This document shows, one piece after another, positions 23,165 to 35,009 of a stretch of 64,000 nucleotides of DNA. Source of the stretch: Avena insularis (lineage: Eukaryota; Streptophyta; Magnoliopsida; Poales; Poaceae); assembly GCA_023614405.1 (NCBI GenBank), contig JAJUPC010000039.1:62001-126000 (forward strand). The letters are read 5' to 3'. The position numbers were made by a program, and so were the translations under genes. How positions within the stretch are numbered: position 1 is the first letter of the stretch; each line of letters starts with the position of its first letter. The notes under the pieces are model-generated. The model saw only the letters and a list, made by a program, of their open reading frames with translations. It made no database searches and was not told the DNA's origin.

Positions 23165-24150
23165 TTTTTAACATGTACCTGAAGATTAATTGTTTGGTTT
23201 TTATTTATAATTACAATATTTAGGCTTATTTTGTACCTAACTATGTATATCTGAATATTGTTTTGTGCGATTACATTTCAATTTCTTATTGTGGCCAATG
23301 ATTCAAATTTGCCCCAAAGAGAGGAACACATTGGTGTGATTTTTCGAGGATGAGTTAGCGAACCTAGGGCCATGTACAAGATCAATATAAGTTGTGCAAT
23401 TGTTACTTGGTTAAGCTTCGCCATCCTATAAAACTATGAGGCTGCAATCTTTATTCTACATTCATAGAACTATGATATTTGAATTATATATTCCATGCAT
23501 TCATAGTGTATAAGAATTAGATTTCAGTTTGTCACCGAGGCCGATGATTGAAATTTGCCCCAAAAGATTTCAAGGGGAGACACATAGGATGGTGTCGTGT
23601 TTTAGGGATGGGTTGGTGAACCTGAGGCAGCAATGCACACAAAAAATATAGGTTGTGTTGTTGGTACTTTGGTTGTAACTCCATCTCTAAAACAAATTAT
23701 GAGCCAAGATTTATTCTCATATGGAACTAAATATGTAATCCTTGAATTGTTTCTGATCTTTTAATGATTCGTATGATGCATATGTATATGAATGGTTTTG
23801 ATCATAAGTATCTTTAACATGTACCTGAAGATCAATTGTTTGGTTTTTTTATTTATAATTACAATATTTAGGCTTGTTTTTGTACATGACTATGTATATC
23901 CCTGAATATTGTTTTTTACAATTACATTTAAATTTCTTATTGTGGCCAATGATTCAAATTTTTCCCAAAAGAGAGGCAGACACATTGGTGTCAGATTTTT
24001 TCAGGGACGAGTTATTGAACCTAGGGCGATGTACAAGAACAATATAGGTTGTGCAATTGTCACTTGGTTCACCCACTCCATCCCTGAAGAAACTTATGGG
24101 GCCCCTAGATTTATTCTACATACACTCTGATGCAATTAATTGTCATTGTG
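23165..24150 (+). repeat. Exon-plus-intron unit present in three diverged tandem copies
   Basis: A unit of about 330 bases starting ACATGTACCTGAAGAT-AATTG occurs at about 23169 and 23817, with a third, more diverged copy of its second half at about 23520-23730. The conserved core reads, in the third copy (23930-24125), IVANDSNFSQKRGRHIGV, then GRVIEPRAMYKNNIGCAIV and PEETYGAPRFILHT. The same peptide is recognisable but broken in the other two. I do not recognise the protein. The conserved core against variable flanks suggests duplicated exons of a decayed gene. Confidence 0.6.
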
Positions 24151-24317
24151 TTGAGATGAAATGATCTATGAACTGATCAAACTATTGCTGAGATGCTTTC
24201 TCTTTGATATCCACGTATATATTGTCTTACATGTACATGTTGTTAATTCTTGAGTTGTAATACAGTTCAATCATATGTATGAGTTCTAAGTTATGTTCTT
24301 AAAAATCAACAGGAGGA

Positions 24318-24598
24318 TGATGATGAAGTGGACGATAGCAAGGAATCTAGGAACAACAAGAGCCGCTATGTCTTTGGCGATTCTGGTGTGGGCTAATCCG
24401 TTTCTACCGTAGGGGAAGACTGTTTTGCCCATTATGTGGTAGAGCAATCAACATGGACCTTGACAGCATGATCCAAAACGCGATGGGCGTTGCCAGAGGC
24501 GGAGGCAGAAGCCATAGGATGATTACCTTGGCGCGGCACGCAACCTTCAGCAAATTCCTCCAGGATTATGTCAGGACTGGCCTGTATCCCATCGACTA
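24318..24598 (+). pseudogene. Gene fragment with CPLC zinc-finger-like exon
   Basis: After an ag acceptor (ATCAACAG at 24306-24313) comes an acidic stretch EDDDEVDDSKESRNNKS and a stop. One base out of frame, from 24390, an open stretch reads FYRRGRLFCPLCGRAINMD, then MIQNAMGVARGGG and LARHATFSKFLQDYVRTG to a stop at 24598. The C-x2-C plus spaced H-x-x-x pattern and the NAMGVA...HATFSKFL wording resemble the zf-XS type zinc finger of plant XS-domain and related proteins. This is motif-level resemblance only. A frameshift or intron separates the two parts. Confidence 0.4.
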
Positions 24599-25270
24599 GG
24601 TTGTCCCTGTCTCCTGCTAATGCCCCTGCCCTACTAGGCGTCTTCGTGTCCCGGCCTCCTGCTGCTGCCCCTACTTTTATTTTGTTTTAGTTAATTATTA
24701 CTTGTGTGTGGCATGTAAGACAATATATTCATGGTGTCTCTGGTGAACCTTCTATATTAATCTACTCCTTTATATGGAGTGCCTTAAAATTTCTAGTGTT
24801 CAATTATATTACTGATCATGCTCATGCACACTACAAAATAATTCTAGTGCTCAATTATATTACAATTGTCAAGGAATACATCAACAAGTTAAATTGGTCA
24901 AATTTTTGTATTAAAGTAACTAAATGATCTCACATCAGCGATGGACGTTGGCAGAAGCTGAAGGCATCAGCCGAAGACCTTGGAGCGGCACACAATCTTC
25001 AGCAAATTCCTTACAGGTTCAACAACGGGTTACCACCGCCCAGCTCCGAATTCGCTTACAGGTCCAACATGGCAGAACTTGAGCTACCACAGAGGCCTCG
25101 ACAGGTGGCGAATTGGTGCGGGTCCAACCATGGCGATGGCGAGCTCGGATTCTAGAGGAGGAAAACAGAACCGAGCATGGTCGACATGGTGATAGATTTC
25201 ACCGGGAACCAATTCTCGTCCCCGCACCGTGCCATGGGTGCGTCCATGGTGAGGGCGAGCTCCGACTCGG
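24599..25270 (+). other. Flank with a second partial copy of the zinc-finger exon
   Basis: 24940-25018 repeats the GACGTTGGCAGAAGC / CGGCACACAATCTTCAGCAAATTCCT wording of the exon at 24500-24570, so the fragment is partly duplicated. 25060-25270 is GC-rich and ends at the CTCGG target duplication of the solo LTR. The same GC-rich locus resumes at 41746. Confidence 0.5.
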
Positions 25271-25599
25271 TGTGGCACGCCGCTAAAACCACTACTAGAT
25301 AATCGCGATGTTTTTGTGTTGCGCATCATCATGACTGCATGCTCATGTCATCATGCCACCTTGCATTTGAGCATCGTCATGTCATTTTGCATTTGTTTGC
25401 ATAAAACTATTTTCGAAAAGCCTACTTTTGTTTTCTAAATACCCGGTCTTTAATTTCAAATCAAAAATCCCGGTCTTCCGGATTATTTTCTTTTGTCTAA
25501 AAACGGTTTACAAAAGCCTTCTTAAACATAAATAAATTTTATGTTTTTTTGGGAGGCAGCCAGTCGGGCCCAAAAGCCCAACCGGCCACCTCCATCCTA

Positions 25600-26480
25600 T
25601 CTACCCTAAACCCTAGCCTAAACCTACCCAAACCCTAACGCCCAGACCACCAGCCGCCGCCACCAGCTCACATGCCTTGCTCACCCACCAACTCCACCAC
25701 GCCTCCATCCTCCCACCACCTATCGCCGCCCAGCCGCCCTCTCTCTCTAGCCCAACCACCCTCGCTCCTTGGGCCCACCCCGTCCTCTCTCTCTCTCTCT
25801 CTCTGCGCGTCCCCCCGCGTCAACGAGACGCGACCCCATCTCCCGTTTCCCCCCTGATGCCACCTACCCCATCGCCAGGCCGCCTTGCGTTCGTCTTTGG
25901 CCCCGTCGCGCACCGCTCGGCCGCGATCGTGACCGCCACCACATCTACGAGCTCCGCTGCTGAGGTCCATTCTCCTTCGTCGTCGTCGCCTTCCTTGAGA
26001 CCTTCCCGCTCGACCGTGCCGTTCCTCGCCTCGGTTCCCTCCACCAGCTCGCCGGAGCCTGGTTCCCCGTGCGTCTTTGCCCTGTACCTCGCCGGCCGCC
26101 TCGACCTCCCTCGACCTGCGACCTGGCCGCCCTTCCTCGTCCCTTCTGGCGCTAGTTGCCATGCCCTCCGACCGCCCGGCCTCCCTCGACCTCTGCTGGG
26201 CCCCGTCACACCGTCCTACCCGGAGCTCCGCCGCCTTGGGATCCTCCTGGCGTCTTGGTGCCATGGACGTGGCCATCTTCCCCGAGCCCAAGGCCGCCCT
26301 CTCCTCTACTTCCGGGCCAAGCCCTCGTCCTGGGTCGCCCGCGCGGTTCCCCACGCCGTCCCTGCAGCGCCTCTGCCACGAGCTCGCCGATCTGCAGCGC
26401 CTCATGAATCCCAGTTGCGGGACGCATGTCCTAGCTCGTCCCCGCTTCGACCTCTCCCCGCAGTAGTGTGTGCCTGCTAG
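25600..26480 (+). promoter_or_regulatory. GC-rich LTR island with telo-box motifs and a CT repeat
   Basis: 25608-25640 carries CCCTAAACCCTAGCC and AAACCCTAACG, i.e. AAACCCTA telo-box words known from plant promoters. A (CT)n run of about 20 bases follows at 25785-25804, and then about 650 bases of GC-rich sequence. Open frames of 267-273 codons on both strands here are a by-product of base composition (Pro/Ser/Arg-rich, no domain). It is probably the transcription start region of the LTR (inference). Confidence 0.45.
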
Positions 26481-28077
26481 GTGATGCATCTAAGTGGGTG
26501 TCTATTCTGTCTATTCTGTCCTATCCAGTGTCCCTGAGACGGTGTCGCGTACTATCGGCAGTCCAAGCCTGCCATTGGTAGCAAGTCCGAACCCTCGGCA
26601 CGCCAAGTTTTCCTCGAAGGCCACGAAGACCGATCCTGGCGAGACCGAACCCGAACCCCTCCGAGCCCCAAGATCATCGATTCGACATGTGTGACCCCTA
26701 CCTATCCATATTTTATAAATGCTATATATAAAACTGGTTGCATATTAATTCTTCATCTCACATGCATCTCATGTGGGTTGGGGGCATTATGCCGATTCAC
26801 CCCATAATTAAATATGGAGTCTATATGCGGGCTATTCTAGTCTTATATCGGCTCCATTTAAATTGGTGTAGCGAACCGATGCCATGTTTTGTCTTGCTAA
26901 TCCAACATTTAAATTGCGAGGTACCTAAACAACTGAACCACTTAATTAATTATCGGGACCCCGGTTCCGCTTAATACTGCCTAATTGCACCCATCTGCAT
27001 CATATCATAATCATGCCGGATCTTCTGCCGTAGTATTAAATATTGCATCCGATGTTTCTTTTAGTGATTTGCTTCTTCGCGGATTAGGCCGATGAGTTGA
27101 TGCGAGTATCGACAATTTCTCCGGATATGAACCTTCAGCAGTGTTTCCCAGGCGAGCATCTCTTCCCCTTCTACCTATTTTGCATTTATAGTCTTTACTT
27201 CCTCCTGTTGATCTATTGCTATCCGTGTCGCGATGCTTTAGTTCTGTACCCAAGTTATTCCGTGCAGCCGATATATTGCCTTGGACACCTCCTATTACCT
27301 ATTGTTTGGTAGATAGCTGGCCTTGCGAGTCGTAGTTGCTTGCTCAGGTGCGATCTTGTGTTGTTGAGTACCACAGTTGTTGGAATGCTGGCAGATGCTT
27401 ATTTGTGGAGATGATCATGACTATAAATACAACTATTAAAATGCTAGATATAACTAATGTATAGGCATCGGTGGGCAATAGATGTTATTTGGTTCTTCCA
27501 CGCTCACTTGTGTCCCGTAGGACCCCGAGTACTTGATATCTGTTCCTTGACTATTCGCACTATCCACATCCGGCAGGCCTTATAGACCCCCCTGAGCCAG
27601 AGCTTGATTCATTTCTATTTCTTGGGGCCACAAACTAGTTTGGGGTTTTATTACTATCATGTACTTATGCCATGTTACTGCTTTATTTATGATTGTGTGT
27701 GGAGCACCTGTACTGTTTTGGATCACGGCACGATTTCGTGGTATCGACAAGCCCAGTCACACTTTCGGGTTCCCAGTCGTTTACACCCGTTCTCGCAAAC
27801 CCTGGGTCCGTTCTAGAGCCGGCCAACTTCGTTGTGGGTAGCTTAGTGGGGTGGCCCCCTGAAATATTTTATGAATCTTGTGATTGCTTTGTCGTGAAAG
27901 CCTTGTTGGGTTTTGAGTTGGTCTTTCCGAGGTTGATCGAGTGTGTGTTGCTATTTGTGCACCCCTGCAGGGTAAATCTTTTTGAAAGCCGTGTCCGCGG
28001 TTATGGACGACTTGGAGCACAGTATCTCGATCATAGACAAGCATAACTAAAGTAGTGCTATAATTTGACTTAATATG

Positions 28078-28430
28078 TGACTAGTAATTAGCTAAATTAT
28101 AACGGGATGAATATTAAAAATGCCAACAATTGGTGGACCTTGGTCGTATCGTGTTCTGATATACCTGCCTAGTAAGTATTGCAACTCCAATGGAATATGA
28201 TAAAAGTGTCAACCAATGCTGGGTTTTGGGATTCCTCAGGACAATTAGATCTGACTAGTAAAGGTTCCAACTACAACGGAATAGCGATTAAAACTGCCCA
28301 CTACTTATGCTATCAGGATGACTCATGCTATCTATATCTGACTAGTAAGTGCTTCAACTATAATGGAATGAATAAAACTGCCAACTGTGTGAGTTCCTCG
28401 GTTTCCTTCCTCGTTTGGTCTCGAGGGGGA
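28078..28430 (+). repeat. Four-copy tandem repeat, 85-88-bp period, inside the solo LTR
   Basis: A TGACTAGTAA landmark recurs at 28078, 28166, 28254 and 28339. Each copy continues with CAACTATAATGGAATGA-like and AAAACTGCCAAC-like blocks. The related Tekay LTRs carry a single copy of the same unit (reverse strand, near 46060-46115 and 55820-55880). Confidence 0.8.
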
Positions 28431-28785
28431 AATACCAGGATGGGTTTGTCTGGTGTTAGCTTCAGGTTGGATCTGGTTAGGTCTTTCTTATCCCTCTCTG
28501 ATAACCGCCAGTGATACCAAGTCTCTATAGGTTGTTTAGTGTCGCTGCGCTTGATCCACCATACAGTGGTGGCGAGCATGAATTCTAGCCTCGCCGTGTA
28601 CTGGCCTCAGTACTGACACTCCTCTTTTTCCTTTGCCCTTTGTCGGCACCCCTTTTGTTTTAGCAGGTTTCAGATCGACGTCGTTAGCAAGGTTACCCTT
28701 CCATCTTGGCCTGGGCGGGGTTATGGACGCCATTGGTTATTCTTCAGGGCTCTTAGCCCCATTTGCATCTTGTCCGTAGTCGGAC

Positions 28786-29273
28786 TGACGAGGGTTTAAC
28801 TCGTCAATGCCCATTGTTATGGACTTGGGTTTTGGAGAAGGAGGGAGCGCTGGAGACATCTATCGGCTAGCAAACAAGCACATAGGGGACAAAGGATTTA
28901 CCCAGGTTCAGGCCTCGTAGAGGTCCCTACTCCTGCTTGTCTGCTCGTGGAATTATCGAGGGAGTCGAAAGTTACAATGATGCGCAGACGAAATCTGGCG
29001 AGGGTTGCGAAAGCTAGGGTTGCGTGTGTCTTCCTCGCCGCCCCCTCCTAGCCTTTATATAGATAGGCTAGGTCTCGGGTAGCAGGTCGAGTCGGTTACA
29101 AGTTAAGGTTTTCCCCTTCAAACTTTCTATCTTTAGCTTCTTCTTGTCCTTCAAGCAATTGAGAGTCCATAGGTTACTCGAGTCCCTCCATCCGAGCCTT
29201 GGTGACACTGTGGGCCTGTACGTATTTGGGTCGTATATACCAAGCTCGAGTACCTATAGGGTATACCCATGTC
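28786..29273 (-). repeat. 3' LTR of Tat C
   Basis: Begins TGACGAGGGTTTAACTCGTCA and ends CCCATGTC(GA); the final CA kept in the other LTR is changed here. A minus TATA box (TATATAAAGG) lies at 29052-29061. The start itself is a small inverted repeat (TGACGAG...CTCGTCA). Confidence 0.9.
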
Positions 29274-29821
29274 GATGGCCCAGTGTCGGTGGAATCGCAG
29301 ATTCATTGGGGACTTTAAACCTTCAAGTGCACGAATGAGTATATTTCGATTGCTTTATTAGTGTCATAGGGATTATTGATATCGTGTACGATATGACGAA
29401 GTATCGGTGTCGATTAACCACCTTAGGGTGAAACAACGCAATGTACTCGAATTGAGTCCCGGACTCAAATCGAAAAAGTGCGGTGTAATTCGACTCGGGC
29501 GCGGAGGTCTTCTGAGTCAATTCGATTATATGGGTGTGAGCACTCGACGCGTCCGTCAAGGCATGTTCATCGTGCCTGTGGGCATGGATATGTTTCTGGT
29601 ACTGCACAGTTAAATGCGTTGCCAGGCCTTATTCAGGTCTTATCTTCATGCCGTAGGCGCGGCATCCGAATTTTATCATCGCGGAGATGATTCGGGTAAC
29701 CCAGGAGACGCAGTCTCTTTGTAGGGGAAAAATTATAAGGCGGTGTCGCCATGAGTTTCGAGTGCGGATGTTATCAACACACAGTTTTTTGCTCAAATAA
29801 TCATAGGGTGCACGACCAGCA

Positions 29822-30186
29822 CTCCCTATGGGAGTAGCCCCCGAGTGCCTGGTTGAGTCAAAGACTCAGGTAGGGACTAAAAACCTTTGTGACTACTGTC
29901 GTCTTTTGCTTGCTTGTTCGGTTGATGACCCGGGCAGGTAGTAAAATACCTTTGCGACTGCTATCGTCTTTGCCTGCTTGTTTCAGTTGATGACCCAGGC
30001 AGGTGCAAAAATATTTTCACGACTGATGTCGTCTTTTGCCTGCCTGTTTCCGGCGCTCCCTATGGGAGTAACCCATGTTCATAATCGAGCGTGTTTGGTG
30101 GTTAGGTTTGCCTTTTGTAATCGTCCATGTTCCTGCAAAAAGAAAGGAAAAATTGTAGGGTGCGTGACCAGCGCTCCCTATGGGAG
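29822..30186 (+). repeat. Palindrome and 65-bp tandem repeat region upstream of the antisense gene
   Basis: CTCCCTATGGGAG occurs three times (29822-29834, 30056-30068, 30174-30186). Two of the three are followed by AGTAGC-CCCGAGTGC. Between the first and second lies a three-copy 65-bp tandem repeat with GACTNCTNTCGTCTTTTGC starts at 29891, 29956 and 30021 and a GATGACCC-GGCAGGT block in each. It lies 0.5-0.9 kb before the first ATG of the plus-strand gene. Confidence 0.75.
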
Positions 30187-30690
30187 TAGCACCCGAGTGC
30201 TTGGTGGAGTCGAAGACTCTAGCAAGGACTAAAAATAGTCGAAGTTCTCCATTGCATAGCCTTTGGTGGCGTCGGTCTTGGCCTTGTATGACCTTAGTTG
30301 CCCAGCGTGGTAATTTGTGAGATGTGATGAGTTGTGGGTCCCACTTTCGACTTTGATTTGGTAGGCGTCGTAATCTTATTTTTAAGCATGCCTCCTCGAT
30401 TTCCGTGCGTAATGGTAGAAGTGGGGGGCGGTTGGCTTCCTCTTCTCCACGTGTCCTCCGCGATGCGTGCCACGCGTCCAATAGGGTTTTTGTCAGTCGT
30501 TGGATTGCATCTTCCAGGGGTTAAGTAGCGATGCCGCAGCGGTAATTTTCCCATCTGTCTTCTTTCTTCCTTGCTACCATCGCCAGTGCCCTTTGCTTTC
30601 CTGCTTTCCTTTGTTCCCATCTGCTCTACGATGCTGGACCAGCTCCGTTCGTTCCCCAGCTATTTTCTTCGCTCTCATCGTCGCCACGCA

Positions 30691-33600
30691 ATGGGGAAGA
30701 AGAAGGGAGGCGTTGTCGCTGAGTCCATGGCCACCCTCGCTGCAGCGAAGAAGAAGGGTGGCTCCGCTGCTGCGGCCACCAGCGCCACCGCCGCCGGGAA
30801 GAAGAAGGTCGCGGGCACCCGCGTGACTAATGGCGCTTGGCGCCCCTCCATCATCAAGGCGTCGGATCTCCGTCTTCTTCGCCAAGACGGAGTGATCTCT
30901 GCATCAGTCGCTGATTCGCGCGTCCCCAGCGGTGAGACCGTTCTTGTGCCTCCTGCTGGTTATCGAGTGATGTTTCTTGCATTCATCATTCACGGTCTTT
31001 CCTTGCCTCTTCACCCCTTTCTTTGGGGTCTTCTTTGTTTCTATGGGCTCCAGCTCCATCAGCTGTCCCCAAATTCTCTCCTCCACATTACTTGCTTCAT
31101 CACCCTCTGCGAGTGCTGGCTCGGAATCGAGCCGCACTTTGGTCTTTTCAAACGTATTTTTAAATTGAAGCGTCAGTCCGCATCTGGCTCTTTGGTTTAT
31201 GACGTAGGTGGTTGCGGAATACATGTTGATCCATCCACCACTTACTTCGATATCAAGCTCACCAAGTCCGTCCAGGGATGGAGGGACAAATGGTTTTATG
31301 TGCACGACCAGAAGGCCAAGGACGAGCACTTTGGTATCGCGCCTTTTGATCCCGTGACTTCCTGCAAGAAGATGCGTTCTTGGAAGAACGTGATCATGCC
31401 TTCGAACTTCATGGAGCGGGCGTGTTATATCAGCGTCTGCGACCTAAAATCGCATAAGTAGCGAGAAGAGGCTGCGCCCTGGTCAGGACTTGGCTGCGTC
31501 GTCGCGTCCAGCCTCTCCAGGCCAGGGTCCATCCCATGTTCCAATGGGGTGGCGCTGATGATCCCACTCGCTTGTCTGCCAATGGCATGTCCGCGAGTGA
31601 GGTAGATAAGAGGGTGCGACTGGTCACGAAGTATACCCTCAAGGATGTGCTTCTGAATGAGCCAGTCGTTCCTCCTTTCGATGCTTTGAATCCTCCTCTT
31701 GAGGTATGGTTGTGCTACGTAGTAGCATATTTTCTTGATTGCGTCTTCTATTGCTTATCTGTTTTGCCTTTTGTATGCAGGATTGGGCGGTGTCGCCTTG
31801 CATGCCTCCCCTCCCTGAGGGGATTATTCCTCGTGAGGCTGAGGAAGAGGACCAGTCTGAGTCGACTGTCCCTTCCGATGTGGAAGAGGAAGCCCCCGAG
31901 TCTGAGAGTCCGGATACTGCATGGCGTTAAGCGCGAGGATTCTGACGCGTCGATTGCTTCCAATCTAGGAGGCGCGGTTGTTGGCGTGGAGTCACCAATT
32001 CCCGCCGTTCCAGTGAGGGCTGTGGCACCGTCTTCTCGCAAGAAGATGCGATTGCCCAAGGAGTCTTCGTCGGAGTTGATGGAAGCCACATTTTATCTTG
32101 ACAGATTTGACTGGTAAGTTTGCTGGTGATCCCACTCGTTCTTCACTTGTTTTCTTCTTGTTGACATGCAGGAGTTTGCCCTTTTTGAGTGCGGATTTTA
32201 TCTTGCAGTCAAGAGACGTCGTCATCGTCTGGCAACGTCGAATTTTTGAAGGAATCAGGAGTCGCGACCTCGAAGGCCAAGATGGAGGTTGAGCGTGCTC
32301 CTTCTCCTCTGGCGGCGGCCCACTCCGGGCACAATTCTTCGAGCTCTCCTCACGTAGGGGAGCATCGAGTAGTAGCTCGGATGATGGTTTAGCAATCTTC
32401 TTCGAAGTTGCTGGACGACCATGTAAGTATATCTCCACCTCTTTTATATAAGTCAGCAGTCAAGGCCCTTTGTTGCCCTCTGCTGATTCCTTGCTTTGCA
32501 CGACAGATCCTTGTAAAGGAAGCCGCACAGGTAGGGGAGCAAGTGATGGCAATAGGTCGCCAACATGCAATGCTGGAGAAGCGCTACCGCGTGGTTGAGA
32601 GTGAGTATTCCATACCTGTTCTTTTTGTTTTCTCTGTATTTTGGCATTAAACCAGATTTTGACTGTCCTGTAGCTGAGCATAATGCTTTACTGCGTGACG
32701 TCGCCACGTTGGAGAAGACACTGGCCACAGCAGTGAAGGGGCGCGACGAGGCAATCGCGGCTCGTGATGAGGCCCAGAAGCACGAAGAGGATCTGCGTGC
32801 TTCCTTTGCGGCTAGGGAGAAGTTGTTCGAAGAGCAGCTTTTGTCAGTCGCCAAGGCCCTCTCAGGTACCTCTACTTGGTAGATATTTTATTCATGTTCT
32901 TCCCTTCCTCTGTAGTGCCGGTGGCCTTAGGAGTTTGATCCGCATACGTATTTTTTTTGTAGATGCTGGTGGCTTGAGCTTTGACTCGCAAGCCCTTGGT
33001 CGCGCTGACATTTTGGCGGGTGCGGTATCTGCGGTCGAAGACCGTAGCACCGCTGTCCAAAATACATTGTCCAAAGCCAAGGCCACCCTGAGTAGCCTCC
33101 GGGAGGAGCTGATGCCGAAGGCGGAGCTGGTTGACAATGTCGAGGAGGTGGTGGAGTCACTCGCTGGGGGTGTGCCTGCCACGTACAAGAATTCCCTCCG
33201 CGCAGCCGGCGCGACCATGTCACTAGCCATGGTGCAAGCTCATGGAGTCAAAGTGGATCCCTCGGCGGTGTCGAAGACAATGCACGCATGAGATGGTCAG
33301 CGGTGGTGTTAAGCTCCCTTTGCATGCTGTGCCAAATATGGCCATTTCTTGATAAACACCGTTGCCAAGTACTCGGAGGAGCTCAATCGCGCCAAGAAGG
33401 TGGCGAAAACTTCGGTCTCAGGGGCCGGCGGAAAGTCAGTGGCATCTGATATTGCCACGGATTTGATGAAGCCCCCGAAGTCCTCGAAGTCGAAGAAGCC
33501 GGCTACTCCGTAGTTAGTTTCGTGTAATAGCTGATGAACTCGCTCTTTTGATTGTAGCTCATGCCTGTTGGTGGATGTGTTTGTACATACTTTTATTGAT

Positions 33601-34507
33601 CCTGAATGCACCTGTTACTTTTGGCTTTTGAGTTGGTCGCCTTATTTTGCTTCTGGCTTGATTTTTGGTAGGGTACATCAAGTGGCCTGGGGAACCCTAC
33701 ACTCGCCATCTTTTGAGGATGCAACGGCACCATCTTGCTCCAGAGTAGAGGAGATTTCCTTGCTTTCGCGACTTTGTGATCGCGTTAAGCAGCTGGAGCG
33801 TGAGTTTCCCGTGATCTGTGGTAGCGCCGACGTGTGGAAGTCAAAGGCTGAAAAAGCCGCCGCCCGCGAGCAATATCTGCTTGGCGAGGTGGCCTTAGCC
33901 AGGCGACCAGTTTAAATGTTAGTTTGCTCATCCTCGTCTTTTCCTTTGTAGTTAATCGCGATGGTATGTTGTACTCATGTTGTTGATGCTGCTTTGTGTA
34001 GTTGTTAGCGCACACCGTCCGCAGGAGGAGAGAGATAGGATTGCCATCCACCTTCATGATCTTACCCAAGAGCAACTTCAAGGGAGTGGATACTTCTGGG
34101 TAGATCATGATCATGCGACTGCGTTAGCGACCCTGAAGGATCGCACCTCGCGAGTCATGCTCTTTCTGAAAAAGTCGCAGTCGTGCCTGAAGAACATTTA
34201 CCGGGCGATGTTCCCGTTGGATGATACTCCATCAAGCCTGCTGGCTTTCTGACAAAATTTCAAGATATGTCCGCGGTTCGCGAGCGCGTGAGGCAGCAGC
34301 TAGTGGCTGGTGCTAAGGCTGCACTCTCTTTGGTGCGTTTGCACATGCCTGACGTGGATGTCGCCGCCATTGCATCTGGGCCACCGATGCCACTGCGAGA
34401 TCTTCACGGAACATGGTGCCGCATTATCAAGCGGTGGATCATCCAGCCGAGGAAATTGTCGACTTCTTCGAGGAACAGACTAATGTTCTTCTGTTGCAAG
34501 GGTAGCT
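30691..34507 (+). pseudogene. Spliced accessory gene of Tat C, antisense to gag-pol (gypsy-type transposon domain, coiled-coil tail)
   Basis: The ATG at 30691 starts a Lys/Ala-rich lead (MGKKKGG). Then comes a domain with SVADSRVPSGETVLVPP, YRVMFLAFIIHGLSLPLHPF, LHQLSPNSLLHITCFITLCE and WLGIEPHFGLFK, the plant family called putative gypsy type transposon (Pfam Transposase_28, from memory). A stop at 31459 and a nearby frame change precede HPMFQWGGADDPTRL. Introns with gt-ag ends are visible at 31704-31780, 32114-32171, 32423-32506, 32601-32673 and 32866-32962; the first keeps frame exactly (PPLE|DWAV). After an acidic linker the later exons are Ala/Glu/Lys-rich coiled coil (LLRDVATLEKTLATAV). 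The tail has YRAMFPLDDTP and RVRQQLVAGAKAALSLVRLH, ending at 34507. Further lesions lie at 31928, 33290 and 33350. Function unknown. Confidence 0.75.
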
Positions 34508-35009
34508 GAATATGTATCCTGCATACAAGTGTACTGGTGTTGTAAAGCTCATATATAATTTTGTAGATAATTTACAAATAACTTTTATAAGCGTGGGGTG
34601 CGTTGCACTTATGCGAGTCCTTTTCGTTAGCCTGGTCATCTTTGTATCTTTCCCCTGTCAGCTGCGTGGCCGCTGGGTTGTGTTTGTGTTTAGGGGTTCG
34701 ATTGATGTGCCAGCTACTCAGGATGTCGCATTTATTGTTCGAAGAACATATGTATATAGGGTGGCGCAGCACCCGAGTATGAAAGTTGACAAAAGAAAAG
34801 AGAGCACGGAGTTTTGGGGCACTTAGCTTTCATTTATTCGGAGAAGATCGTGAGTACAATATGCAGCTAAGTAGCCTTGGCTGAATAGCCTTATTTGCGA
34901 TGTAAAAGTAAGAAGAAAGCGTCTAAGGGCAAGCGTCGCGGTTGTGCGACATTCCAAGGATTGGAGTATCGACTGTCTCTAAATCTTAGGCGATAGCGCC
35001 ACAGGATTA

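Noticed and set aside
24828..24850. CACTACAAAATAATTCTAGTG as a possible CACTA transposon end
   Set aside because: No opposite terminal inverted repeat, no 3-bp target duplication and no subterminal repeats were found nearby.
25668..26489. Overlapping 267- and 273-codon open frames on both strands
   Set aside because: Both are low-complexity (Pro/Ser or Arg/Gly-rich) in a GC-rich LTR block, open on two strands at once, and have no domain wording.
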